Source of the DNA: Acheta domesticus
Lineage: Eukaryota; Arthropoda; Insecta; Orthoptera; Gryllidae
DNA: 64,000 nt
NCBI GenBank assembly: GCA_031308135.1
Contig: JAHLJT010009419.1
Coordinates: 179,522,739-179,586,738, forward strand
Direction of reading: 5' to 3'
Positions 1 to 10,985 of this stretch are shown in pieces. The translations under genes were made by a program, and so were the position numbers. The notes under the pieces are model-generated. The model was not told the origin of the DNA, did not search any database, and saw only the letters and a program-made list of their open reading frames with translations. Each line of letters begins with the position of its first letter. Position 1 is the first letter of the stretch.

Positions 1-6
1 GTTTAC

Positions 7-168
7 CTGGGAAGTAGCATGTTCCGATGTAGGTGAGAAGAATCATCCCAGCGTGGTGGTAGACGTGCAGGAACGATATCTGACGATCTCTCTTTCGCAG
101 TACGTAGAACACAGTGTCCAAAGATCCACAAGTTTAACCACATAATATAAGTAAACGCCCCATACTAT
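7..168 (-). CDS. ELOVL fatty-acid elongase, coding exon 4 (internal, one-base frameshift)
   Basis: ELO-family enzymes are ER membrane condensing enzymes that extend acyl-CoA with malonyl-CoA. This exon encodes the catalytic core: HVYHH (HxxHH box) at 53-67, preceded by [12 protein letters not shown], the usual block just before the box. Upstream residues [14 protein letters not shown] form the family's KxxExxDT region with D in place of E. The acceptor is CAG just above 168 and the donor is GTAAAC at 1-6. It enters in phase 0, matching exon 3. Oddity: KLVDL and LDTV lie in different frames. One base is missing in the A run at 120-122 (a T run on the coding strand), so as written the protein terminates early. 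This is either a sequencing/assembly deletion or a pseudogene. Later exons lie left of the window. Confidence 0.88.
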
Positions 169-733
169 CTGCAATGCAATTCGTCGTGGCGTTTATGTCT
201 GAAGAATTCTTGAATAATAAGTTTTACAAAGGAGAAACTGTTTTTCTTGAGGGTTTCTAATTCAAAGCGATTGATTCACTTGGTAATTTATAAAATTAAT
301 TGTGAATGGTGACTGATGATCTACTTACAACAGTAAAATATATTAGTAAACATATTATTTATATGAACAAAAATGTATATAAGTTATTATACAAAAAATA
401 GGAAAAATTCCCCGTACTAATTCTGATGATAACTCCCAAAATATTGTGTGGATTATAAAGTGAAAGCATTTTTATAAAATAAATATGCTATATTATCAGA
501 CAAGTGAATTTCGAACTTTCGACTTGCTAAAATTGAGAGGAAATTACAAGCATGGGGGAAGGAATTTAAGAAAAGATGTAGCAGTAAAATGACTGGTCTA
601 ACACCATAAAAGTTTTGTTCGTTTCAATATCAGATGCCGATAAATGGATGCCCAGACACTCTAACAAAATGATCAAGGCTCTTAATCATGTCCTTTACAG
701 GACGTTTGTTTTCATTTAACAAAATCGTATTTT
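169..733 (-). other. ELOVL intron 3, distal part
   Basis: AT-rich intronic sequence between the exon 4 acceptor and the foldback element. I see no gene or recognisable repeat in it. Confidence 0.6.
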
Positions 734-1372
734 TATACACACAGGATGTCCGGGGAGGAAACGTCAAAACTTGGAAATAAGCTCGTAAGACAATTCCAAG
801 CATATATTGCCTAATAAACTACGTGGATATTCCGAATGGTTGAGCTGCAATAAGCACTCAAAAGTTGTTTTGAAAAATTGATTTCTATGCAAAAATTTGC
901 ATTATAGAAGCATAGAAACACTCCAGGAACATGTAAATTGTTTATTATTTACAAAAGAAATGAACATATTTGTTCAGAAAGAAAAATTAAGCGAGAAATA
1001 AAAAAGCATCCAATTTATACAAATCGGCGGCTTTTTTACTTCTCGCTTAATTTTTCTGTCTGAACAAATATGTTCATTTCTTTTGTAAATAATAAACAAT
1101 TTACATGTTTCTGGAGGGTTTCTATGCTTCCATAATGCATATTTTTGCCTAAAAATCATTTTTTCGAACCAACTTTTGAGTGCCAATAGCGGCTCAAACA
1201 TTCGGAATATCCATGTAGTTTATTAGACCAAATACGCTTAGTCACTACGACAAAAGAGACAAAGTCGCTTAGTCACTATGACAAAAGTTTATTAGACAAA
1301 ATAAGCTTAGTTACTGTCTTAAGAGCTTATTTTGGAAGTTTCGATGTTTCCTTCCCGGACACTCTGTATAAT
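734..1372. mobile_element. Foldback / long-TIR DNA element
   Basis: Two long inverted arms (about 734-1005 and 1030-1372) meet around a spacer of about 25 bp near 1018. The outer ends read ACAGGATGTCCGGGGAGG on the left and, reverse-complemented, ACAGAGTGTCCGGGAAGG on the right, both next to TA, so a TA target duplication is possible. The inner arms pair over stretches such as AACAAATATGTTCATTTCTT. The right arm has an extra, partly duplicated segment at about 1231-1310 containing CTTAGTCACTA twice. There is no coding capacity, so it is a non-autonomous foldback or MITE-like element. It sits in ELOVL intron 3, 66 bp from exon 3. Confidence 0.8.
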
Positions 1373-1438
1373 GCACTACATATAAACCCTACCGTGCATG
1401 AAGTTTTAAATAGTCGTTGACAGATTTGTAAGGCTTAC

Positions 1439-1519
1439 CTCCATTGCCAGTTCAGATCTGCTATAATCCACAGGTTGACAACGTATACTGTATCCGTTCA
1501 GCCATCCTAAAGTCATTGC
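1439..1519 (-). CDS. ELOVL fatty-acid elongase, coding exon 3
   Basis: 81 bases, exactly 27 codons in phase 0. The translation contains GWLNGYSIRCQPVDYSRSE, the conserved elongase luminal loop (family form: GY..RCQPVDYS). The acceptor is TTTCAG at 1520-1525 and the donor is GTAAGC at 1433-1438. It joins exon 2 and exon 4 without a phase conflict. The family match and the splice sites are visible directly; the exon order is inferred from the family alignment. It has no internal defect. Confidence 0.9.
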
Positions 1520-2189
1520 CTGAAATTGAAATTTTTGGTCAGTGCTGTTTCTTTGCATTCATTGTCAAACAAAATGACCAAGAACGAAAGTTAAGACTGT
1601 ATTACAGATCTCTAAAATATTAATAATATTTCTGTAGCTCTTAGTATTAGTATTTACATTTGTGGTAACAGGATTTAATTAGAACATAGATCGCTGAAGA
1701 CTCAGATCGAATGTTCGCAAAGGCGAAGATTTTCAAAAACATTTTATCTAAAAACTCACTTTGTAAATTCATTAGTGACTCTGCAGTTAATAAAAAGCGA
1801 GTGAGACGGTGAGGGACAAATATAAAGACAAGAGAAAGGGGTTATTTTTTTAAGTATAAGTTCGTAGGTGGTGAGGGTAAATGAGAAACAAATTGTGGAA
1901 AAAACTTCTGATCACATGTGATGTGGAGATTTGGGTTTGGTATTTTGCATTTGTATTTGCGAGATTCGCATTGACCTAACACATTCGTGTGCCCAAGATA
2001 CAAACGGTAGGAGCGATGGCAATGCAGTGGTATTTCCGCCTAGCATCAGATACGTCTTCAGTGTCATGACTAAAATGGCGACTTGATATGAACATAAACA
2101 AGTCCAGTTAAAAAATATGCGTTTCTAGGAGAGTTTAATGGTTGGTTATGCATTTTGAAATAACTTAAAAAGAAAGGGTATCTCCGGAT
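1520..2189 (-). other. ELOVL intron 2, proximal part
   Basis: AT-rich sequence with no ORF or repeat that I can identify. Confidence 0.5.
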
Positions 2190-2765
2190 AAGATGGTAAA
2201 ACATTCCCCTTAACCAAATGTCAAACGAATAGTTACACTATAACAACATAAAAATAATATTTTTCAAAGGTTTCTTAGTCCCTTCAATCACCCACACCTC
2301 TCTACAGTAAAAAACGTGTTGTTTTAATTTTAATTTTATTTTCCGTCAACGTAACACTATATTATGTGATTGTAAAAATATGAAAAATGAGAAAATAATT
2401 CATACTATAAGAAAAATTTTTTTAAAATATTTTCTCAGTACCAAGTTTAAAAAACAAAAAATATTTTGAAAAAATAAAAAAATATATTTTTACTGTGTTT
2501 TAATACTCTGGAGCTGGCTCGAAAGTATCTCGAATGTTCCTCTTAAAACACAATTTTTTGTGAAATTTAAAAAAAATACTACTGGCTGCATTAAAAAATT
2601 AATAAAAACATTTTTACCATTCTCCCGTCTGGATATAACCTTCACTTTAAATCACTTTGAAAATGTCTGCAACACTTCTGTGTGTGTTTATTATACCGTT
2701 GTATACATTGTTGTAGCACCCAGTAATATTTCGACTTTGGAATGTAGTTACAGATTATAACATTT
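2190..2765 (+). repeat. Dispersed repeat, copy 1 (partner at 43845-44430)
   Basis: This block resembles 43845-44430 in the same orientation along its whole length. Shared blocks include TTTCTTAGTCCC, GTTCCTCTTAAAAC, ACACTTCTGTGT and GTAGCACCCAGTAATATT near the end. The copies are diverged with many small indels, so this is an old non-coding repeat of unknown class. Neither end shows clear TIRs, a poly(A) tail or a CTAG terminus. Confidence 0.65.
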
Positions 2766-3329
2766 CTAAAGCTTTATGTGCAGTTTCCTGCCCTACTAAT
2801 TAGAGAAAAGAAGTACTTTTGAGTATGATTGTTCTGCGGGCGAGTGGTTTTGTAATTATTCTAAAGATCTATTGAGGCATGTTGAAAAAAATAATTTTCA
2901 ATAAGAGATTACGCTTTCTCATATGATTAAAATTAATATGAGAATTCCAATTAAGGAAATGTTTGAGCCAAAAAGATTGCTGTTTCTAGGCGTCGGTGTT
3001 GAAAATAATGTATCATGTCATGTAATTGGTTTCGTATGGCACGCCGTTAATGTCAACGGCATCCTAGAAACAAGTATTAGTGTTCCTGTACATTTCCATA
3101 TGATGGATGTGCAAGCGTGATGCCATAGTGATAACTTAATCTTCACGACTCATTTGAGGTTAGTGGTGGTTAGGTATTGCTTTCGGTTGAGTCAAAGCAC
3201 AATTGGCCATTTTTGGAACATTAACTAAGAACAAACTGGATACCCTTGTAGAATTCTTCCCAAGAAACAAAAAAAGGTAAACTGAAGACCCTTTGGCTTT
3301 ACAAAGGAGGCGACAATGACCTTTGTACC
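2766..3329 (+). other. Intronic sequence with a small inverted repeat
   Basis: There is no gene. A short imperfect inverted repeat (TGTTTCTAGGcgtcgg near 2988, and its complement ending CCTAGAAACA near 3073) frames about 85 bp. It could fold as a hairpin or be a tiny MITE. Confidence 0.4.
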
Positions 3330-4455
3330 AATCCCAACACGATCGTCTCCTGTATTATTTCAGTAGTATACCTTTGGGTTCCGGCTCTCACACGCAACCA
3401 ATCTTTATAAATGAGGGCTCTAAAGAAACAGAATTTCACGGAGATTTGACGAATTCCACTTTGGCTCTAAAAATATGCATGATTTCTTTAAAAAAAACGC
3501 ATCGAAATACTCATGTAAAATGCAACCTGCGTCACATGTCAACCTATATCGGCAGATCATAAACAAAGCGTTTTAGAGCCTTAAAAAGTAAAATTTTGAG
3601 GCAAAAGGCCTCAAAGAAACGTTTTTTCACACCATAATCTACAAGACAAGACATTCCCCGATCCATTCAATTAATTTTTCGGTTCCACGCTTCAATACTA
3701 TCAAGGCCACCTCAATATTTCAGCCCTTCCTGCTGGTAGCAATTTTTGGGGCGACACGCCACTTTAGAAGGCTTAGATTCGACAAACTTTATTTACACTT
3801 TCTGTTAACACCGTAGTTTGTGCAATATGACGAGGTTTATTGGCATAATCATTAATTCAAGATTTGGCTTCCAGCAACAACTAGAAGTACTATTATAGTT
3901 GCTTGATACCTATACCTATGAAGATTGTTTCTTATGCGTGTACTGAAACTATTCAATTAACGTTTTTTCATGGTCTGTAAGTGCATTGTGGAGGAATGTG
4001 GGTGTTCAGTGAATAGTGAAGACTGTGTTTGTGTTTTACCTGTACCAATAGTTTCGTTATGATTCGATGAAATTTTCAAGTCAACGGGTTCAGACACGTA
4101 GCTTTCTCAAAAGGAAAAAGCTAATATTTTTGTGACTATCACGAAAAACTAAAACCTAATTGACAAAGAATATTGAATAATTACTTTAAATGTCTTTAAG
4201 TAAGTTTTGGGAATTGTTCCAAGCAAATTCTCCATGGTATTGAATAAATATTTATTGAAAATTTTTTACACATTAATTGCATTGCTTTTTCATTTTTATT
4301 TGTAATTGTGTTAGTACATTGCAAGTTACCTTTATAGATTTTAAACAAATAAACACGTTTGGTTACCTACTTTCCCTCTTAGAATGAAAATAGAAGGATA
4401 GGGATGAGTGTGGTGTCTAACATGCCAACATGCAAAAGTTCTCGCACGGGTACGC
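3330..4455 (+). mobile_element. Family C Helitron-like copy C3 (degenerate 3' end)
   Basis: The first part matches the copy at 18840-19766 (shared TATTTCAGTAGTATACCTT, GGCTCTCACACGCAACCAA, ACGGAGA..TGACGAATT). The 3' end has TTCTCGCACGGGTACGC like the other copies. However, the hairpin arm is mutated (GCAAAAG instead of GCGAGAG) and the terminal CTAG is lost (CGCAGAGG). No transposase is visible, so it is non-autonomous and old. Confidence 0.55.
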
Positions 4456-5099
4456 AGAGGTAGTGGCGGAAAACTTGTGCTATGGCACAACACAAAGAAT
4501 AAACTTTTTAAAGTAGCTAAAGTACAATAGCTTGAAATAAATGGAAGACAAAAATCAAAACGCGCTAGCCTACAATACAACGTGAACCAATTAAAAAACA
4601 ACTAAATTTAAAATAATAGAAAGTATAGTGCAAGTCACCCGACAACTGCCAACGATCACAGTCCAAACGCACGATTTAAATGTTGGCGGTATCTGGAAGT
4701 ATGTACACCGTCGCCCAGCTGCGAACTCATATTGTAAATAAAACACCGTTTGATATTAAACTCAAGATGTCGGTTCGTTAAGATATTAAAAATGCAAACA
4801 TCGTTTGAGCAACATTCCCATACCGAAGTGGGCTTACTAAAGCCTACTAAATTGTTTCTAATGCTAACAAATGGTATTTAGTACTCAAAAGTGAAAACAT
4901 TATTTTTATTATTTTTTGGCTGGGAATTGCTTTTCTTGAGGTACGTAAAGAACGCAGAAAATAATTCAATACTTTTTAGTATACAAATAATTTTTCAATT
5001 TCCTCACCCCAGCAAGCTGGCATCCTGACACTACAAAACCCACTGGGTTCTTCATAAAAAATCAAGGTAAGTTAAATAATATTGCAATGAGTAGGTCTG

Positions 5100-5446
5100 T
5101 TCTTGCCCGATCCGGTATTTTTCGCACTACTTTCCTTGGCTTTCTGAAGAGTAAAAACCTTTTCTATTATTTGACTATCAAGGAAAGCGAAAAGCTTACT
5201 CTCAAGGAAGATTGAAACATTTCTTCAAATGTTGTTTTTAAAAAAGTATGAATTGTTCCAAGAACATCTCTCTATAATGTTGAATACACTTTAATTGAAA
5301 ATTTGTTTCAAACATCAATTGCATTGTTATTTTGTTTGATATTCTGTAAGTACATTAGTAGTTCCTCTCCTTTATGGAAAGGATTGAGAAATGGATAGGG
5401 AAAGGGTGGGATTTAACATGCGAGAGTTCTCGCACGGGTACGCTAG
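5100..5446 (+). mobile_element. Family C Helitron-like copy C1
   Basis: The best-preserved 3' terminus of the family: hairpin GCGAGA/TCTCGC at 5420-5433, then CGCACGGGTACGCTAG ending at 5446 and followed by T. A short GC-rich hairpin about 10 bases before a terminal CTRR, next to T, is the classic Helitron 3' end. The body resembles 4141-4455, so this is a shorter relative of C3. The 5' boundary is not resolved. Confidence 0.6.
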
Positions 5447-6199
5447 TTTGTATTTATTTCTGCTATTCACAAGACCAAGAAGATTGACGAACGCACACGA
5501 CAAAAAGGTCCTCTGCAGAAGCTACAAATTTTAACTCTTTACGAAATTGTGCGAAAGTTGGAGTGAACTCTTGCGATCAGCTGTGTAATAATTATAGGGT
5601 AGACAGAAGAATCAATTGTGCCTCTATTGCCTTCCTTTATTACTTAAACGTGGCGAATTTTTATTGTTACGTGTACTTCTACATTAAATATAATATTCAC
5701 ACCATAAACCTGCCAAAAACCACACATAGGACTTTGTTTCCTTGAATTCGAATTGTCGAGTTCATTTGACCCGACGCCAGTGTGTTACAGATCTAACCCC
5801 AGACGTTAAGAGTTAAACAAGAAACTCAAAATCACCATTCTCATTCAATTAAAAAAATTTTCGTCAGCATTTGAAGTTGTATTTTCCCCTTCTGTGATAC
5901 ACACCTGGTGATACACTCACCAATGTAAGATACTTGCGAGGAAATACTATGAAATTCTTAGGAAAAGAGAACAATCATGTGGGAATAGAACTCTATAAAA
6001 GGAAGAATGACATTACAAGATATGGTATGAAACCAGATGCAAAAAAGTGTGTGGCACAATAGCTATTGTATTCAGAAAGACATTTCCCATTCAGTTTTTT
6101 ATCATCAAAGTTTAAAACTACAAAATGCAGCTTTCAACACCAACATATTTTAATACCAACATAACTCTCGCACTTACTTCGTAAGAAGAGAAAGCATTG
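5447..6199. other. Intronic sequence, nothing recognised
   Basis: Short chance ORFs only. There is no repeat, domain or splice-flanked exon that I can support. Confidence 0.5.
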
Positions 6200-6990
6200 A
6201 AATAAGCGTCGGGAAACGGCGAGTTTTCGGCAGAAAAATTCGTATTGCCGGGTTCTTGTAAACTGGATTGATCCTGTTCCTGTACATTGTAACTTTTCCT
6301 GTAACACATGGTGTAGCCAGAATCCATGTTTTGTGGGTTCTTGATACTGAAAAATCTATTGTTTGCAAACATCTGTCTGTTTCCTCTATCCGCCTGTCCG
6401 TCTGTAGTCAACGCTAACACTTAAACTGTTCAGCCGATTTCTCAAAAATTTATACTCTCCTGTCGATCCGAACGAACTGCAGTCCTTGGGAGTTTCAAAC
6501 GGATATTTTGATTTTTGTAGTTACTTTACATGAAGCCTCAATAAAATTTTCAAAAATTTCTGAAAATTGTAACGAAATTTTTTGATTAAATTTTGTCCTC
6601 ATGTAGCTTAAAAGTCGCGTAATAGAATGGTTCATTTTTTACGTTCGTTGATATTCTTGATATCCTAAAAATTGCTCAAGTGTTAATTTTTCAAAGCGTC
6701 TTGCTAAAATTACAAAATCGAAGAAAGAAGTTTTTCCCTGATGAAATCTGTTCATTAAAGACAGATTTTGAAATAAGTTCATGTTCATTTTTGCGAAAGT
6801 GTGTAGTATGTGTTTATGCGTAGTTTCGAAATATGAGTAGTTTTCTTGTAATTTTGCGCAAAGTAGGCAAATTTTATTCTTGATAGCACTTTATACTCAA
6901 AAACAGCTCCAAATATTTTCTTTAAATTTTCCCCTAATTTGTATCAGGCAACGATAAAAATATGGTGCTATTCCCATGTTCGGCATACTC
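6200..6990 (+). mobile_element. Family A Helitron/HINE-like copy A0 (partial)
   Basis: It shares the 5' half of family A: a TCGGCAGAAAAATTCGTATTG block, ACATGGTGTAGCCAGAAT, TGTGGGTTCTTGATACTGAA, then a decayed TCTGTC/TCCG microsatellite at about 6378-6404, followed by the TTTCTCAAAAATT region. Both termini are missing or unrecognisable. It has no coding capacity. Confidence 0.5.
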
Positions 6991-7152
6991 TATTATCGAA
7001 AAATTGCCAAAATTTCATGTTGGACTTACTGGGTTGAGACGATAACATTTTTAAATTTCGACCCGAACTCGATCATCACGGCGTCTCCGTTACGTAGTGG
7101 TATGACTGAGTTAACTCGAAGGCCTTGATTCTTGGTGCTGGTTTGATCATTG

Positions 7153-8732
7153 TTACTTTCCCGTATACGTACGTATACACGGAGTGATATATGTAGTATA
7201 GGGAAAGTTATGTAATGCTGCGCGAAAAAATGGTGAATATTCGGCGGAAAAAAATTAATTGCCGGGCCGTAAAAACGAATAAGTGGATAAAACCAGTTGC
7301 TAAATTAAGAAAAAAATCCCCTAACACGTGGTGTAGCCAGAAACCCTGTCTCTAGGTCCTTGACACCGAAAACCCAATTGAAAGGAAAACGTCCGTCTGT
7401 CCGTCTGTGAACACTGCTGGCACAAAAACCAATACGTACGATATCTTCTAAAATGGATACCCCAGGTCGGTCTAATTCTAGTCAAAGCTTTGAGATTTGA
7501 AAAAGATTCTTCAAAATTTGGGATATTTTATATGAAGCCCCCGGGGATTTTCAAAATTTTCTCAAAACACCTCCAAATTTTTTTCTTTAAATTTCTTGAA
7601 TGAATAGAGTAAAAGACACTTTTTAACATGGCATAGGTCCGATTTTCACGAATAACTCTGGATTTTCGAAAATTGTGAAAGTTTGAATTTTTTTTCGGCG
7701 GTCTTTCTCTAGCTACAAATTGAAGATAGAGATTTTTACTTCATATAAAATTTGTTCGGCATATTAAGGTCTTTCATGAAGGTCATATAAATGTTTCTCA
7801 AAATTTAGTAGTTTTCGTGCAATATTGCGCGCAATATGTGCATCATTAAAAAATTACAAAAACAAGATTTTCACAAAAATGGCTTCAAATTTTTTCTTTG
7901 GACTTTTGGTAGGGATAGTGGTAAATGTACTCTATTAGATGACATAAATCCATATTGTCTATCGGATGGTTTTTGCAAAAATACAAAAAATAAATGTTTT
8001 TACTTGTCTCTCACGTCGTTAATATTTACATTATCGGCAATTTTTTCACATTATTATATTTACGAGTATATATGCTTTAAATAATGTCAAGTAAAGTTCC
8101 TCGAAAACACTACCGTTTTCTGTGAAAAGTAGCCTCAAATTTCGGCATTTTCAGAAATGCTCAAACGCCATTTTCTCATATAGTGCTGCAAATTTTTTCT
8201 TGAAACTTTTGTAACAGATAGTGATATTTACATTTTATATATGATGTAAAGTTTATTTTGAGTTATTTTTTGTTTTTTCAAAAATTATATAAATGTACTT
8301 TTTTTGAAAGATCTCTCACATCTTTAATATGCACATTATCCGCAATTTGTAAAGATTGTTATATTTGTGTGTATAAGTATTTCAAATAACTTCAAATAAA
8401 GTATTTTGCAAAACTCAAACATTTTTCTGTGAAATGAGCTTCAAATTTCGCATTTTTTAGTAGCGCTAAAACGCCATTTTTCTCCTAAACGGCACATAAT
8501 TTTTGAAAGAAAATTGCCATTTATGACTAGGTTTTTAATATTCTAAAATTAATGTTTCAGTTTTTACCAAAAGGAAACGAAAAATTAAGAAAATAACAAA
8601 AAATCTACTTTTGGCGGTGATAGATGACAGCTGGCAAGAAAGAGTTTGTGGATACTTCCGAATAGCTAGCGAAGACCCAAGGAAATAGGAAACTAATACG
8701 GGAAAGTCTGTGCCATTCTGTAGCACCACTAG
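7153..8732 (+). mobile_element. Family A Helitron/HINE-like copy A1 (near full length)
   Basis: This is the reference copy. The 5' end is TTACTTTCCCG followed by the 16-bp perfect palindrome GTATACGTACGTATAC (7163-7178). Next come GTGTAGCCAGAA, a TCCG/TCTG microsatellite at about 7391-7407 and long AT-rich arms. The 3' end is TACGGGAAAGTCTGTGCC (the inverse of the 5' ACTTTCCCGTA), then TAGCACCACTAG ending at 8732 and followed by T. It is non-coding. This layout (subterminal inverted repeats, central microsatellite, 3' stem-loop with CTAG) matches non-autonomous Helitrons/Helentron-associated elements. The family assignment is inference. Confidence 0.6.
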
Positions 8733-9285
8733 TTGTTGGTTGAAACACTTTTGCATGTCTATGTAGAATTACACACATATATTACACATTAATATTGCGG
8801 AGCAATTAAAAATCCATGCGAGAAAGTATGTGATGTTGTAGCGTCACTAACCTGAATATAAAACAGCAACTTTCTGTATTGTTGACGTAAAGAACTTGTA
8901 TTAATATGTACTACTGTATTTACGTTGTTGCTGAAGTATCCGTAATATAATATTAAATAATAATATTAAATATATTATTATATTAAGTGTATATTATATA
9001 CTTATATTATATATAAGTATATAATATAAATTATATATAAGTATACAATATAATATTAAGTATTAAAAAGTACGTGCTTGGACGGAGGATCACTATTTGA
9101 AAATGCGAGAGTGAATATTATGCTTTTCACTTTAATGTGATTCATACTTTCAGCAAACATTTAAATATTAAAAAAATGTGATCAAAATATTCTGACTTCA
9201 TTCGATATGTATTTATTCCTCTTTCACAGTCTCTTTATAAGTTTTATTTTCAAACGTCAATGAATGGTTATTGATTTTACCCTTT
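8733..9285. other. AT-rich intronic stretch with palindromic AT tract
   Basis: There is no gene. Positions about 8938-9070 are almost pure A+T with repeated TATATAAGTATA and AATATTA motifs. They could form cruciform-like hairpins, but they look like simple-sequence expansion. Confidence 0.5.

Positions 9286-9286
<1 letters not shown>

Positions 9287-9311
<25 letters not shown>
9287..9311. repeat. (CA)n microsatellite
   Basis: A run of about 12 CA units directly visible, followed by several ACACATGTATT-type repeats up to 9375. Confidence 0.95.
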
Positions 9312-9319
<8 letters not shown>

Positions 9320-9540
9320 TGTTGAAGTATTACACATGTATTACACATGTATTACACATTATTACACATGTACACACCCCTGTAGAACAAGTTTACGATT
9401 GACATATCAGGGATGTAATTAGTAGTCAACATTTGGTTAAATTTTAAAAAACAATGTGAAAATAAAACAGACCTTAATGTATCAACTTTTATCGCACATT
9501 ATAAATTCTTCAGCTTAAAAACAATTCTGATGTCTACACT

Positions 9541-9581
9541 ACATATATATATATATATAGTATATATATATATATATATAT
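9541..9581. repeat. (TA)n microsatellite
   Basis: Two adjoining TA runs separated by GTA. It borders the LTR-like remnant at 9586. Confidence 0.95.
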
Positions 9582-9585
9582 TGAA

Positions 9586-10746
9586 ATGTACCAACAACGT
9601 CTCGTCATAGACTCTTACGAGATCGTTGGCATCATTCATCTAAGATGGTTATAATCGTGACCCATTCCGAATTTATATTCAAATTTTGGGCGCCAGGAAC
9701 AGGTTACGTTAATTAAAAATGACCAATGCTTCCACAGCTAATTTCAACCAATGTATAAATGTCCGGCTAGCTGGGTCAATGGGTCCCGTATGGATAATCG
9801 CTATCGCCTAGATAGCCGATTACTTGATCTGCCAACTGTACAGTATGGCGAGGAATCTGAAAGGGAATCATTATCTATTTCTAACTAGTTAACAATTTTG
9901 ATTGACTAATGAAAATCTTTTCATTTCCAAAAGAAAAAATTCAACAATTTATTTACACTATTGACAATTGTTTAGTCCTTAGGTCATGACCTCGTTTTAA
10001 GATATATATATTTTGTACTGCAGTAATTATTTACCGTCTTGGTCGCCGACGCCCCGCAGTCTCTTCTCACTTGAATGTAGGCGATCCCATGTTCCGCTTC
10101 TCTCTTCTAATCTTGCGACGTTGCCGACGCGTCCAGCCCTCACTGACTAGAATATCTACCGGTTCTTAACTGGTATTCAGAGTTCCTAGTCTTCCCAATT
10201 AGTGGTAAAATATTAAAGTCCCAAAACCGCAATATAAGAAAACTTTCAAAGTCCTAATCGAATTTCCCGTTGCACATCACTTCCAGATTCCGAAAAACTA
10301 TTGCGTCTCACTCGAAACTTACAAGTCCTACTTCACTAACGTTTATCTCGCGAGCGATCTTTACTACTCGACGACAACTATCAGAATGTCCAGTTCTCCC
10401 TGTTCTTTCGCCCTCAAACGCTTCGGTATCCGTCCCTCGTTTCTCTTTTTTTAAAACGAAACTACAAATTTGGCCAGTCTATTCTCCCTTAGCCAATCCA
10501 TTCATCTCTTATCAAACCAAGTAGCCACGCCCGCGACAGCCATTCCTTTTCAGACCAATCACACATTATTTTATTTGTCTTCTAGCCAGCGCCCCCCATC
10601 TCTTTCAAGGCCTGGATGCAGTTTGTTGACCTTGCCAACCACTGCGCCGGCGTTGTTAAGGCTGTATATCGCCATTTCCATACCCTTTTGTCCACCCCAT
10701 TTACAACCAATATTATTAACAAAAATATTATATATTTTGGTATATC

Positions 10747-10789
<43 letters not shown>

Positions 10790-10885
10790 CAGGATTGCAG
10801 TATTTAAACTTAGTACAAACATTTATCCAAACATTTTCTCCGGATTTTGAATTCCAAGACACTTTGTACACATTGGCTTTTGTTG
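9586..10885 (-). mobile_element. Probable LTR-retrotransposon remnant (LTR plus leader)
   Basis: On the minus strand a long non-coding, moderately GC-rich block is followed by TGGCGCCCAAAA (9684-9695). That resembles a lysine-tRNA-type primer binding site directly after a 5' LTR. The block has the mixed composition and the absence of ORFs expected of an LTR. No matching second LTR, gag or pol is present, so it would be a solo or truncated 5' end. The start of the LTR is not resolved, and a (TA)n tract lies inside at 10750-10787. The assignment is tentative; short ORFs here (for example at 10270-10524) look incidental. Confidence 0.35.
10750..10787. repeat. (TA)n microsatellite
   Basis: An uninterrupted TA run of about 19 units. 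Confidence 0.95.
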
Positions 10886-10985
10886 TAATTTCATCAAAAT
10901 GTTGACTACTAATTACTGCCCTGGTGTCTCAATCAGAAAACTCTCGTTATTAGATAATTGAAAATGTATTTGCTGTGTAACTTAC

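Noticed and set aside
6118..6420. 100-codon minus ORF
   Set aside because: It overlaps a family A element and another frame, with no domain.
8938..9070. Possible replication origin or cruciform
   Set aside because: AT simple-sequence expansion explains it, and no supporting motif is visible.
10270..10850. Overlapping plus ORFs that run into a (TA)n tract
   Set aside because: Tyr-Ile repeats from (TA)n, with no domain. The sequence is better explained as LTR-like non-coding DNA on the minus strand.
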